Positions 36,454-45,499 of a DNA stretch of 64,000 nt are shown one piece after another; the first letter of the stretch is position 1, and each line of letters starts with the position of its first letter. The stretch spans positions 620,001 through 684,000 of the forward strand of contig NZ_CP048410.1 of NCBI RefSeq assembly GCF_019357415.1, given 5' to 3'. Under the pieces are notes generated by a model that was given only the letters and a program-made list of their open reading frames with translations, was not told the DNA's origin and did not search any database. The DNA is from Gramella sp. MT6 (GTDB lineage Bacteria; Bacteroidota; Bacteroidia; Flavobacteriales; Flavobacteriaceae). The position numbers and the translations under genes were made by a program.

Positions 36454-37137
36454 TTATTTCAAAGCCTGAAGATACACCCAATAATCTTTCTTTATAGGAC
36501 TTTGTATATCCAAAAATCCGGCCTCCTTAATCCATTTTATTTGTTGCTGGAAATCTGAGGGACGATCAAAAACTTCGTAATGTTCCATGATCCAGTCCCA
36601 CTTTTCCCCGTCTGGAAAGGTCTTATGTACAAATTCTTTCCACTCCTCCAACATAACGGGATGATATGGGTCTTCCTTGGATATCATAAGGTCAGCATAA
36701 GAAAATATACCGCCTTGTATTAAAGAGGAATAAATCCTTCTAAACATTGCTTTCTTTTCATTGTCTTCGCAATGATGCAAACTGAAACCCGCAACCACCA
36801 GATCATAAGCTGCTTCCTCGAATTCGAATTCATCGAAATATTTATTTACATAAGTTATCTTTTTCTCTCGAAAAAGATTCCGGCATAATTCTATCATTTG
36901 AGTGGAAGCATCTACCAGGGTATAGTTTGCCGCCGGAAACCGTGATAATAGCTGCATGGTAATATTTCCATTTCCGCAGCCAAGATCAAGAATATTACTG
37001 GCCTGAAAATTATCTGGCAAATATTTGGTAAAACCTGAAATAAGTTCTGAGTAACACGGCACACATGCGATCATATCGTTAGTGTAATTCTTGGAAAATT
37101 CATTGAATTCCAATGCTATATTCTTTTCAGTGCTCAT
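36454..37137 (-). CDS. Class I SAM-dependent methyltransferase
   Basis: The 227-residue protein has motif I ILDLGCGNGNITMQLL (about residues 45-60), an acidic motif II residue in YTLVDAS, and AGFSLHHCED as motif IV region, followed by FSYADLMISKEDPYHP. It resembles small-molecule methyltransferases of the UbiE/Methyltransf_25 type; the substrate is unknown. A rare good ribosome-binding site, GGAGGAGG, is placed 7 bases before the ATG at 37137 and supports that start over a TTG at 37143. Confidence 0.85.
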   Translation of the reverse strand: MSTEKNIALEFNEFSKNYTNDMIACVPCYSELISGFTKYLPDNFQASNILDLGCGNGNITMQLLSRFPAANYTLVDASTQMIELCRNLFREKKITYVNKYFDEFEFEEAAYDLVVAGFSLHHCEDNEKKAMFRRIYSSLIQGGIFSYADLMISKEDPYHPVMLEEWKEFVHKTFPDGEKWDWIMEHYEVFDRPSDFQQQIKWIKEAGFLDIQSPIKKDYWVYLQALK

Positions 37138-37348
37138 GATCAACCTCCTCCTATCGTTATCTTAAAAAGCTTACTATTAATTTATTAGCTTTAAATAAAA
37201 GTATGACATTTTATTCATACCTCTTCCAATGAATTTTAAATTTTCAGCTACAGATCAAGAGATCTTCCTGGCGAAATGTCCTTTCTATAATTCCTGATTA
37301 TTGTAATTCTCTTAACTTTTGTATAGTCTGAAAAAAATACAGAAAGTT

Positions 37349-37356
37349 TATTTTTG
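37349..37356 (+). promoter_or_regulatory. Bacteroidota -7 element before the FAD oxidoreductase
   Basis: TATTTTTG matches TAnnTTTG and lies 16 bases before the ATG at 37373. A TTTTG ending at 37321 is 27 bases upstream, too far for a standard -33. Confidence 0.4.
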
Positions 37357-37372
37357 ATTAAGCTTACTTTTT

Positions 37373-38650
37373 ATGGAAAAAAAAGACTACAAGATCAATA
37401 TTATTGGTGCCGGGCTGAGTGGCCTTACGGCGGCAAAAGTTCTGGAAAATCATGGTTATTATCCAGAGGTCTATGAGGCTTCAGACGCTGTTGGAGGCAG
37501 GATAAGAACAGACCATGTAAAAGGGCATAATTTAGATAGAGGTTTTCAGGTTTTACTGAGTGAATATCCAAAAGCAAAGCAATATCTTGATCTTAAGAAG
37601 CTAAATCTAAAAAGTCTGAAGCCGGGCGCGGTGATTTTCAGTAAGAATAAAAAACGAAAGATCGGTGATCCCCTCAGGGATTCATCGCTTTTGATTCCCA
37701 GCCTGTTTTCAGGAATCGGAACTCTAGGTGATAAATGGAAAATTCTAAAGCTGAATCTTGAACTAAAAAAATTGAGCCCAGAAGAGATCTTCGGTGAAAA
37801 GGAAACCACTACTATGGAGTTTCTAAAAAAGAAAGGCTTTTCCGAAGATATCATCAGGAATTTCTTCAGGCCTTTTTTTAGCGGAATTTTCCTGGAACCC
37901 GATCTACGAACTTCTTCACGAATGTTCAGGTTTGTATTTAAGATGTTCGGTGAAGGCGAAGCTGTAATTCCTGCTGGCGGAATGGGAGAGATCTCTAATC
38001 AGCTGGCAAAAAGCCTGCAACACACAAAAATACATCTCAATACCCCGGTAGAACAGGTAACAGATTCAAAACTTATCCTGAAAGACGGAAGCGAAATCAA
38101 AACTCATTTTAGCATTATCGCTTCGGAAGCTTCTTCGCTGGTTTCTAACCTTAGGAATCAGCAAACGGAATGGAAATCCTGCCATTGCTTTTATTTCACC
38201 TCAAAAACTTCAGAAATAGACGGCAGGATCATAGGCCTAATTGCAGAAGATTCAGCCCTCATAAATAATATTTTCTATCATTCCTCCCTTGAAGAATCAG
38301 AAGTTGAGGAGCATTTGATCTCGGTCACTATAGTGAAGGAAACCGAGCTTGAAATAAAACAACTGGAGTTCAGGATAAGAAAGGAATTGCAGGAATATTG
38401 CGATATCAAGGTTGAGGAACTTCTGAAACATTACGAGATCAAAAAAGCGCTTCCAGATATTAATAGTTTGCAGTATGAGATCATGCCTACAGAAACAAGA
38501 CTAAACAATCGAATTTTTCTAGCCGGCGACCAGTTACTGAATGGCTCCCAGAATGCCGCGATCCTTTCTGGAGAGCGCGCTGCTTTAGGTTTGATTGAAA
38601 CGCTTGAGGGTGGAGCAATTACTGCAGAGATCACTAGTGAATACCGCTAA
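37373..38650 (+). CDS. FAD-dependent amine oxidase/phytoene-desaturase-like oxidoreductase
   Basis: The 425-residue protein begins with the dinucleotide-binding fingerprint NIIGAGLSGLTAAKVLENHG and continues with VGGRIRT, the FAD motif of the amine oxidase / phytoene desaturase superfamily. A C-terminal FAD contact, IFLAGDQLLNGSQNAAILSGERA, is also present. No carotenoid genes are near, so the substrate is open; a flavin-linked oxidation of an amine, steroid or carotenoid precursor is possible. It has its own -7 element and its stop overlaps the stop of the DUF2490 gene by 3 bases in opposite orientation. Confidence 0.83.
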   Translation: MEKKDYKINIIGAGLSGLTAAKVLENHGYYPEVYEASDAVGGRIRTDHVKGHNLDRGFQVLLSEYPKAKQYLDLKKLNLKSLKPGAVIFSKNKKRKIGDPLRDSSLLIPSLFSGIGTLGDKWKILKLNLELKKLSPEEIFGEKETTTMEFLKKKGFSEDIIRNFFRPFFSGIFLEPDLRTSSRMFRFVFKMFGEGEAVIPAGGMGEISNQLAKSLQHTKIHLNTPVEQVTDSKLILKDGSEIKTHFSIIASEASSLVSNLRNQQTEWKSCHCFYFTSKTSEIDGRIIGLIAEDSALINNIFYHSSLEESEVEEHLISVTIVKETELEIKQLEFRIRKELQEYCDIKVEELLKHYEIKKALPDINSLQYEIMPTETRLNNRIFLAGDQLLNGSQNAAILSGERAALGLIETLEGGAITAEITSEYR

Positions 38651-39342
38651 AAAGTATGATGCAGGCTGAATTGTAACTGGCTCTTTTGCCAGTTAACCGT
38701 TGTTTGCTGCATCCAACCCATTTGTATCCTTATTTTATCACTCAAGGCATATCCGAGGCCAAGATAGGTCCGGTTTCTGTCAAAATATTGCACTTCCCGG
38801 CCATCTCCTATTTCCCGTTCACCGTTAATAAAAAGCTCATTATAAAAGGCAAAATAATAAGTGTTTTTGACCAGGGCAGTATTGTTGAAAGGAATATTTA
38901 CAAATAGATTATAACGGTATCGAGTTCTGAAATCCTGATCTTCCACCCATCTCTGTTCATATCGAATCCTGTGAGTTAATAATAACCTGGTGAGAACGGT
39001 ATTCGAAAACAATGCCTCCTGGTAGATACGACTTTCAGAAACCGGATTATCGATATCCTTACCATATTGACCGGTGGTCACATTTCCATAACCGAGGGTA
39101 AATTTAATTCCAGAGTTGGTAGGCGTGTAAGTGATCCCTGAACGCAGCAATAGTTGCTCACGATCCCCAAGACCACGCCAATCCCGGTATTGAAAATCAC
39201 CTTGTACTCCCCAGTTTGAATCCTTAAAATTGGCACTATAAAAATACATGTACCAGGCTCCAAGCTGTTCTTCGTCAGGCGCCTGCGCGCTGGTATTGTA
39301 GATGATAAAAAGCAACAGAAATACACTTATAATTTTTTTCAT
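38647..39342 (-). CDS. DUF2490 outer-membrane barrel-like protein
   Basis: The 231-residue protein has a signal peptide (about 19 residues, ending TSAQ) and DUF2490 features: LGAWYMYFY, GDREQLLLRSG and RIRYEQRWVEDQD, alternation typical of beta strands, and a final aromatic residue (HHTF) as in outer membrane barrels. Function is unknown. It lies downstream of the M50-like gene, 13 bases apart, probably in one transcript. Confidence 0.82.
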   Translation of the reverse strand: MKKIISVFLLLFIIYNTSAQAPDEEQLGAWYMYFYSANFKDSNWGVQGDFQYRDWRGLGDREQLLLRSGITYTPTNSGIKFTLGYGNVTTGQYGKDIDNPVSESRIYQEALFSNTVLTRLLLTHRIRYEQRWVEDQDFRTRYRYNLFVNIPFNNTALVKNTYYFAFYNELFINGEREIGDGREVQYFDRNRTYLGLGYALSDKIRIQMGWMQQTTVNWQKSQLQFSLHHTF

Positions 39343-39355
39343 AGTTTGGTTTTAA

Positions 39356-40078
39356 TCAATTGTATGGGATAAGAACCGGACCAAGAATTTCAAACCAGAC
39401 ATAAAAGCCCGTGAGTCCTCCAATAATTCCACTTAATATAAACACCCGGCGATACTTTACCGGTATGATCCTGAATATTACATAAACAGATATCCCCGTT
39501 CCAATAATTCCTGAAAGAATAGGCAAAGTACCAGGATGCCATTTATAATATTCTGAAATATACATTTCATCACCTCCAAAATAATAATCTTCCTGGAATA
39601 TAATGCCAAAAGTCACAGAATGTAGAAGATTGAAAACTTCCCTTAACCAGAATAACGATAAAAATACAGCAACCCAGTCCAACAGCTTCATTCCCAATCT
39701 ATGAATTCTTTTTCGCCTTAATAGTAATATTACTAAGCCTATGCATCCCGTAATAATGGTCTGTAGCGGGCCACCTATCAATACTTTAAAGTCATCTGCA
39801 TAGAGTTCCTTCATTCCCCTATCAAATTCCTCCCTTTTATCGAAAGTGAGATCATTCTCTATTGCGTATCTATTTTTAAGATAGATCGTATCCAGCCGGT
39901 CTGTGAGGGCCGAATTGTCGTATGACATGCTTCCGTAATGAAGGGTGGCATCATAACCAAGGCTCCTGGCAGCCAGAATGTGGCCATATTCATGACTCAA
40001 GGTTCCTATGACCGTAAAGAGCATGAAACCTATGGTAAAAAGGAAAAAATGTTTGATCAGCTTCTCTTCAAAAAACAA
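39356..40078 (-). CDS. M50-like membrane metallopeptidase
   Basis: A 240-residue polytopic protein with five or six hydrophobic segments. The first carries SHEYGHILAARSLG, a HExxH zinc site like that of M50 site-2 proteases. Further conserved parts are LIGGPLQTIITG and LREVFNLLHS, but the NPxxDG motif that provides the third zinc ligand in typical M50B enzymes is not obvious. It may be a divergent peptidase or a related membrane protein. A 51-codon gene ends 73 bases upstream and a DUF2490 gene follows. Confidence 0.72.
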   Translation of the reverse strand: MFFEEKLIKHFFLFTIGFMLFTVIGTLSHEYGHILAARSLGYDATLHYGSMSYDNSALTDRLDTIYLKNRYAIENDLTFDKREEFDRGMKELYADDFKVLIGGPLQTIITGCIGLVILLLRRKRIHRLGMKLLDWVAVFLSLFWLREVFNLLHSVTFGIIFQEDYYFGGDEMYISEYYKWHPGTLPILSGIIGTGISVYVIFRIIPVKYRRVFILSGIIGGLTGFYVWFEILGPVLIPYN

Positions 40079-40151
40079 AGATATTATCCAGTCCCTAACG
40101 GTAAATAATCAATTGATTATACTCCGGAATTTCAGATTCAGTAATTCTTTA

Positions 40152-40307
40152 CTAATCTACATTTTGAGTTTTTACAGGATCATGGGGAGGCTCACCCAAA
40201 AGTCCTCTCTCAAATTGATCCCAATCATAGATGATCGTGAAAATTAATGCAGCCAGAATTCCTAACGTAAAAAATTTAATGTCTCTACTGGTAATTTTAA
40301 TATTCAT
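40152..40307 (-). CDS. 51-residue single-helix membrane protein
   Basis: A short frame encodes a basic/amphipathic N-terminus (MNIKITSRDIKFF), one membrane helix (about residues 12-27) and a soluble tail with YDWDQFERGLLGEPPHD. The composition is clearly that of a small membrane protein and it lies between genes on the same strand, so I consider it real. No family is recognised by eye. It may be co-transcribed with the M50-like gene. Confidence 0.6.
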   Translation of the reverse strand: MNIKITSRDIKFFTLGILAALIFTIIYDWDQFERGLLGEPPHDPVKTQNVD

Positions 40308-40337
40308 AAGATAGTTGTTATCGTAATTTCTAATTTA

Positions 40338-40925
40338 TTAAATGTTTCCCAACCTTATATCGATCCCGAACATTAAATAGCCCAGCAAAAAGCCTTTATT
40401 CCCAAATTGAATGTTTAAAGGTCTTATTTCATAGGCCAGTCTTTTCCCTTCCGGAGCAATTCTCAATCCGAATGAAAATTTACCTCCTAGATATAGAGTA
40501 TTGAAATATTCTGAATTGTTACTGCCAGAATCATCCCATCCACCGGTACCTAGTAATCCCCTGGAATAATTCAGGAAAACGCCTGGAGAAGTAACCAAAG
40601 AAACAGCTCTGAATTTAATAAGGTCATAATGCAAATTGAGTCCTAAGGAGGTCAACCTGTAAAATTGGTCTCTAACATCAGTAACACCAATAGGTAGAAA
40701 TCCACCTATGATCATATTCGGGTTTAATCTTAATCGGTTTCTTTTTCCAAAGCTTTTCTGATATCCAACGGAGTAGACCAATCCGACGCCGGTCTCATTC
40801 AGTCCCTCGTTAAACCCCAACCCGATACCTGTTCTTAATGAGCTATTCCCGCTTTTTTCTTCCTGGCTATGCAAATTCAGATTTACTATAAATAAAATTA
40901 TAAATAAGACTATAAGATTTTTCAT
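40338..40925 (-). CDS. Secreted beta-barrel-like protein
   Basis: The 195-residue protein has a signal peptide (about 20 residues) and glycine-rich alternating strands (for example TGIGLGFNEGLNETGVGLVYS and SLGLNLHYDLIKFRAVSL), as expected of an eight-stranded outer membrane barrel. The last residues, IDIRLGNI, are a strand end. No named family. It is followed by no gene on its strand for 30 bases; the next upstream barrel gene at 40952 is a likely partner. Confidence 0.68.
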   Translation of the reverse strand: MKNLIVLFIILFIVNLNLHSQEEKSGNSSLRTGIGLGFNEGLNETGVGLVYSVGYQKSFGKRNRLRLNPNMIIGGFLPIGVTDVRDQFYRLTSLGLNLHYDLIKFRAVSLVTSPGVFLNYSRGLLGTGGWDDSGSNNSEYFNTLYLGGKFSFGLRIAPEGKRLAYEIRPLNIQFGNKGFLLGYLMFGIDIRLGNI

Positions 40926-40951
40926 AAGGCTAGAAAGACTTTTTTGGATTC

Positions 40952-41500
40952 TTAAAGATCAAAGCCTAAGTTCAGCTGAAAAATGATTGGAAATATATTT
41001 CCCCTTCCTTCAAAATCGGTATAATATTGAGGTCCTATATCAAATAACAAATGAAACTTCTCCCCGTATTTTCTTTGAATTCCCCAGGTAGGCCCAAACG
41101 CAAAATCATAATTAGTAGTTCTATGGACATTCTCAGCTATAGAAGAACCCCGGCCTATAGCTCTCATAGATATGAAATTTCCAGAATTATTTTCGGTCGT
41201 TCTGCCTTTTCTTATCCTTTTATTCATGTTGTAGAACCATTTTTCCTGTAGGTCTACAAAAGGAGCAATAATGTAAATAATACCATTTTCGGCAAATGTA
41301 AGATCTGGATATCCTCCTCCGTAACCTACTCCTACTCCGGTAGAAAATGTTGAGTATTGCCCTGTTGATAATTCCAGTTCGGCTCCTGGATTTAAAAAGT
41401 TGACTCTCCAGACTTTTTCGGTATGATAGTTTTTTTCTTGTTGGGCGTAGGTGGTAATAGTAAAAAAGGCCATTAGGCCCAGGATAAATAAATTCCTCAT
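40952..41500 (-). CDS. Secreted beta-barrel-like protein
   Basis: A 182-residue protein with a signal peptide (about 19 residues, ending TYAQ) and repeating amphipathic strands (LELSTGQYSTFSTGVGVGYGGG; NYDFAFGPTWGIQRKYG; LLFDIGPQYYTDF). It ends in NLGFDL, again strand-like. The arrangement is like that of the protein encoded at 40338, 26 bases downstream, so they may be a duplicated pair or function together in the outer membrane. No family is recognised. Confidence 0.66.
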   Translation of the reverse strand: MRNLFILGLMAFFTITTYAQQEKNYHTEKVWRVNFLNPGAELELSTGQYSTFSTGVGVGYGGGYPDLTFAENGIIYIIAPFVDLQEKWFYNMNKRIRKGRTTENNSGNFISMRAIGRGSSIAENVHRTTNYDFAFGPTWGIQRKYGEKFHLLFDIGPQYYTDFEGRGNIFPIIFQLNLGFDL

Positions 41501-41725
41501 TAAATTTTCATAAGCAGGCCTCTAATGCCTTGGGGTTAAAAAAAATCACAATCCAACGGTGGCGCTTAATAAAATTGGTGGGAGTAGGGAAACCGCCTGA
41601 ATAAGACCAATTGGTGGCTCAAGGTAATTAAATTCTTTAAACAGGCGAAATAAACATTGATCGCCCTTTTCTGCAAATCAATATTGAAAACGTATTGCTT
41701 TTAAAAAGGTGATTGATCTCCAAAA

Positions 41726-41747
41726 TTCCTATTTACGTAATAGGAGT
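41726..41747 (-). terminator. Putative terminator after the PH-like gene
   Basis: CCTATT and AATAGG form a 6-bp stem around TACGT. Read on the minus strand it follows the stop at 41751 and ends in ATTTTGG, compatible with a weak intrinsic terminator. Confidence 0.45.
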
Positions 41748-41750
41748 TTC

Positions 41751-42140
41751 TTAAGACGTTAATTCCAAACCATTGAGATAATCTTCCAGCTTGTATAAAG
41801 ATTCGGGTTCAATTTTTCTCTTATCTATTTTCAGAGACTTTTCCGAAGTTTCTATTTTGTAACTATTATAATCCTTTTTGATCTTTCTAATTTCACGAAT
41901 CTCAATACTTTTTGGAAAAAGCGAATGTTTAGTGAGTTTATCATCCTCAATGGTAATGTATTGCTTTTTCCTTTCAAACCACGCTGCTCCGAGCTGCAGA
42001 GCTCCCAGTACCACCCATAAATAACTGTAAATGGAAAATTTATTTTTATAGACCGCAAAAAGCCCAACCAGGATCATTAGTGTACCGAAAGCGATATTAA
42101 TGGAAGACCTGTTCTTAATATACCTTATTTTCATTTTCAT
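41751..42140 (-). CDS. Small two-helix membrane protein with PH-like domain
   Basis: The 129-residue protein has two hydrophobic helices (about residues 17-32 and 37-53) followed by a soluble domain (QYITIEDDKLTKHSLFPKSIEIREIRKIKKD, YKIETSEKSLKIDKRKI) with the pattern of a bacterial PH or similar beta domain. It is located 24 bases downstream of the GDYXXLXY gene on the same strand, suggesting an envelope protein of the same transcript. No named family. Confidence 0.62.
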   Translation of the reverse strand: MKMKIRYIKNRSSINIAFGTLMILVGLFAVYKNKFSIYSYLWVVLGALQLGAAWFERKKQYITIEDDKLTKHSLFPKSIEIREIRKIKKDYNSYKIETSEKSLKIDKRKIEPESLYKLEDYLNGLELTS

Positions 42141-42164
42141 ACCTGAAGGTTTAAATTCTCCCGC

Positions 42165-42764
42165 CTATAAGTCTGTTTTTTCTTCAGCCTCACGGTCTTT
42201 ATTAGATTTTACTATTTCTTTAATGGAAACCCCATCGATCATTACATCTTTTAATACGGCCTCCCCGTTTTTAATACTAACTAAAGCATAAGTTACCTGG
42301 GAACTATCTATTTGTGATTCCCTATACACAAGTTCAGCATCGTACGCTTTAGATTCTTCCATATAAAACCTGTCAAAAGGAAATTCTAAAGACAACTTGT
42401 TGGAACCATTAAAACTCACAAAAAATGCCTTTGCCTGCACGTATTCCTCCTCTCCATCGGGTCTTTCTTTTTCAACCGAACTTATTTTAGCATATCCATC
42501 TTCATCTTTGGTCAAAATAGCATAAACCTCCTGCTCCATGATCCAGTCATCTGCGTTTTCGACCTCTACCGTATTCTGTTCAAAATTCAGACTGATATAT
42601 TTTCCCCTAAAAGGGTCATTGGGATCTATGGGTGCCGTCTTAAACTTATATTCTGTACCCTCACTCAGAACTTTCTCTCTGCTCCATATCATATTGGCCG
42701 GAACAAATAATTGAATCAAGGCGACCAGTACAAATACCCCTAGTAATATTTTTTTATTATTCAT
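42165..42764 (-). CDS. GDYXXLXY family protein
   Basis: The 199-residue protein has one N-terminal membrane helix (about residues 5-22), then the family block PIDPNDPFRGKYISLNFEQN, which in the family is GDYxxLxY; here it is variant (GKYISLNF). The rest includes YVQAKAFFVSF and FPFDRFYMEESKAYD. The family regularly follows DUF2157 genes. Start ATG at 42764 overlaps the end of the DUF2157 gene by 8 bases, so they are translationally coupled. Function unknown. Confidence 0.85.
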   Translation of the reverse strand: MNNKKILLGVFVLVALIQLFVPANMIWSREKVLSEGTEYKFKTAPIDPNDPFRGKYISLNFEQNTVEVENADDWIMEQEVYAILTKDEDGYAKISSVEKERPDGEEEYVQAKAFFVSFNGSNKLSLEFPFDRFYMEESKAYDAELVYRESQIDSSQVTYALVSIKNGEAVLKDVMIDGVSIKEIVKSNKDREAEEKTDL

Positions 42765-44037
42765 TGACCTTCCTCTTTTTAAGTAACCAATAATTCGCGG
42801 CGAAGAAACCGGTACCAACCAAAACGAACATAATGCCCCTAAACACAAAACTAAGATCTGTATCAAAGAACCTGCAGGTTACTAATGCGGTAATTATTAG
42901 TAATCCGAAATTCAGGATGCCTAAATGATTTTGATTTCCACCTTCCCTGATTATGAGGATCCCTAGTCCCAGAATATAAATATTGATGAGTACCACGGCG
43001 ATCGAAGAGAAGAATCCCAGGAAAAAAGTGATCATGAAAAGAATAAATATTGGAGACAAAGGTTTTATGTCTATGAGGGATCTATTCTTTTGATTGAAAT
43101 AGAACATACCCATTGCCAGCAAGGATATAATTATGAAAGCTAAAAATTCGGGTGCATTAATGAGCTCCGCCAATTCAAGATCTTTTCTTCTAAGGGATTC
43201 CCAGAACCAATCAAAACTCGAAGCCAGCAGTAAACCTACCGTTCCGAGGGAGCCTATTATTTTGTAGCCATTATTCCTTAATTTATTTCCCCTGAAAAAC
43301 TCTGAATCTCCTATCAAATAAAGGAGTCCAAGCAGGCTTATATAAGCCGTAAACATAAATTCTTCATGGTATTTCGAAAAAGCTCCCAGAACGATGACCA
43401 GCGATAGAGGTACCAACCAGTTATGAAAGTTAATGAAATTGCTTCGGCTTTTTTCCCTGAACAAATAATAATGAGGTGTAATTAACAGGAAAAGCGGCCA
43501 GAATAGATAAGGAAAAGAGGTAGGAAAGGACCAGTAACCTATCTCACAGGCATAAAAGGTAATGCCTGCTAGATATAGCAGGGAAACGATCGAAGACCTC
43601 ATAACATAGATTAGCGGGAAGCATAGAAGCATCCAGGTAAGCAAAAAGGACCCCAGGTTTCCCGGTATATTATAGACCTGGCTCACCAGTGATATACTCG
43701 CTCCAACTGCAAAGAATAAAAAGGCAGCCCCGGCTTCTCTCCAGGCTGTACTTTGTCTTCTTTTCATCAACACATAAGCACATAGAATTTGCCCTATCAC
43801 TAATGGCAGAAAAGCGAAGATGGTCCTGGTGAACCTGGAAAGTTCATCCCAGTTATGCGCAATGATCAAGATGATCCCCAGGCCGGTTATAATGGCACCT
43901 AAAACTCCGAATACGATAAAAAATCGATTGTTTGAGGTGCCTTTTTCAATTCTGTAATAGTCCAGGATCCTGGAGGCAGTTTCCTGATTTATAACTCCTG
44001 CTTTTAAGAGTTCCGGGATTTCTTTCTGTATACTCAT
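42757..44037 (-). CDS. DUF2157 multi-pass membrane protein
   Basis: The 426-residue protein starts with a soluble helix (IPELLKAGVINQETASRILDYY), then FFIVFGVLGAIITGLGIILIIAHNWDELSRFTR, the DUF2157 hallmark, and has about 12 further hydrophobic segments. It is an inner-membrane protein of unknown role. It is coupled to the GDYXXLXY gene (the usual pair) and followed by the PH-like gene, giving a three-gene envelope unit. Confidence 0.87.
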   Translation of the reverse strand: MSIQKEIPELLKAGVINQETASRILDYYRIEKGTSNNRFFIVFGVLGAIITGLGIILIIAHNWDELSRFTRTIFAFLPLVIGQILCAYVLMKRRQSTAWREAGAAFLFFAVGASISLVSQVYNIPGNLGSFLLTWMLLCFPLIYVMRSSIVSLLYLAGITFYACEIGYWSFPTSFPYLFWPLFLLITPHYYLFREKSRSNFINFHNWLVPLSLVIVLGAFSKYHEEFMFTAYISLLGLLYLIGDSEFFRGNKLRNNGYKIIGSLGTVGLLLASSFDWFWESLRRKDLELAELINAPEFLAFIIISLLAMGMFYFNQKNRSLIDIKPLSPIFILFMITFFLGFFSSIAVVLINIYILGLGILIIREGGNQNHLGILNFGLLIITALVTCRFFDTDLSFVFRGIMFVLVGTGFFAANYWLLKKRKVNE

Positions 44038-44171
44038 TATTGTTTTAATATCTTCCAGAGATCAGGTGGAGGCCAAAGTCTTTATTAATTCATCCTACTT
44101 AGTGTTCAGGAGTTTATTTTTACCTGGTTTGCAGATCAAGATAATTATTTTCTTTGAAAACCAGCCAATTG

Positions 44172-44705
44172 TTATTTTACCTTTAAAGAGCCCATGATCT
44201 CCTTGGCTGCAGGTGTCCATTCAGACATACTATTTTTGGTGCAATTAAAGGTACATAGCAGCAATTTTCCATCAAGATCAGTAAAGAATAGCAAGTTATA
44301 TATCTCGGTGTCGATTGCCGGGGTTACCAATTCCAGGTAGCCTACTTTTCTTCCATTTACTTCCTTTACACCGCTACTCTTCCATTCTGCCGAAGGATAT
44401 AAACTTTTAAAGGTTTGCATCAGGTTGTCTTTATAAGGAACAATCATACTCTGATCTGCGGGATTTTGGGTAAGATTCAGGGCCACGTTAATCCCTCCTG
44501 ATGCGTTGGTGTAGACCAGCCCAGGACGTCTTTCTGAAGGATATTTTGTTCTCATCATATCCTCAGCCATAATACTGAATCTTTTGGGTATCTTCAGTTC
44601 TATCCTGTTATTTAGCAAAGATCTCTTTTCTAGGTCTATACCGGTTGAGGCTGAAATAAGTAAAAAAGTTAGAAAAATAAGCGACGTGATCCTGATGATT
44701 CTCAT
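44172..44705 (-). CDS. Secreted protein resembling DcrB/PsbP-like fold
   Basis: The 177-residue product has an export signal (about 20 residues) and a Mog1/PsbP-like appearance: SLLNNRIELKIPKRFSIM, INVALNLTQ, and a later YLELVTPAIDTEIYNLLFFTDLDGKLLLCTFNCT. Many Bacteroidota proteins with this pattern are unnamed. Function unknown. It is separated from the DUF2157 gene by 134 bases and from the next gene upstream by 38. Confidence 0.6.
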   Translation of the reverse strand: MRIIRITSLIFLTFLLISASTGIDLEKRSLLNNRIELKIPKRFSIMAEDMMRTKYPSERRPGLVYTNASGGINVALNLTQNPADQSMIVPYKDNLMQTFKSLYPSAEWKSSGVKEVNGRKVGYLELVTPAIDTEIYNLLFFTDLDGKLLLCTFNCTKNSMSEWTPAAKEIMGSLKVK

Positions 44706-44743
44706 GTTTATATTGGGTTTATTTATTGAATTGAAATGTTGAA

Positions 44744-45253
44744 TTAAATGATTTTTCCTGTTTTTTTTAAGATAAATAGACCACCAGACATTAAAATACT
44801 GAAGCCTATCGCCGAATAACCCCCGTATTTATCTTTATTCCCACGAATAAAATAGGCTTCGCCATCTTTATCTATGAATTGCACGGTCTTGTTCAACCTT
44901 AGATCTACATTTTTCTGAAAGGGTGTTTTATCGGCGTAATATACTGTAATTTCATCTCCCGGTCTAAGCGCATCGAGGTTCTCAAATTTCGGACTGAAGT
45001 CACCAGTTGCTTTTCCCACAAAAAGTTCAAAAACCACCGGAGCACCGGCTACATGTATAAACCTGTGGTCTCCTTTTCCGCCGTAGGTGATTTCCTGAAA
45101 GGTTTCATCGAAATAATCGATGGGACCAGTAATACTTTCAAATTCAGTTTTCTCCTTAGTTCCTCTGGTGGTAAGGTAGATCCCGAAAACAAGGATCAAA
45201 AGGCATGAAATCAGCGATTTCCTATAGATTGGTTTTTTCTCTGCTGTTGGCAT
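44744..45253 (-). CDS. Two-helix membrane protein, DUF3592-like
   Basis: The 169-residue protein has a membrane helix near the N-terminus (about 13-29) and another at the C-terminus (about 147-163). Between them lies a beta-rich domain (RFIHVAGAPVVFELFVGK, LDALRPGDEITVYYADK) with the layout of DUF3592-type proteins. The ATG at 45253 is preferred over one at 45307 because the first 18 residues of the longer form look non-native. Function unknown. Confidence 0.6.
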   Translation of the reverse strand: MPTAEKKPIYRKSLISCLLILVFGIYLTTRGTKEKTEFESITGPIDYFDETFQEITYGGKGDHRFIHVAGAPVVFELFVGKATGDFSPKFENLDALRPGDEITVYYADKTPFQKNVDLRLNKTVQFIDKDGEAYFIRGNKDKYGGYSAIGFSILMSGGLFILKKTGKII

Positions 45254-45499
45254 AGGTCTGGAGGTATTAGAATAGAATAAAATTTTGATTTTCAGATCAA
45301 ATATCAATCAAAATCCAATACACTAATCAGCTCATCCTTATTTTGTTAATAAATTATTTTACCCGGGTATAAACTTAAATTTAAACAATAAGCTCTGGGA
45401 TTTATGCCATCACGGTTTGGCTTAAAAGAGCAGTATAAAACAGGTTATATAAAGAATTACATCTTATGAAAAAAATAAATCGGGAATCCTGTACTTACC

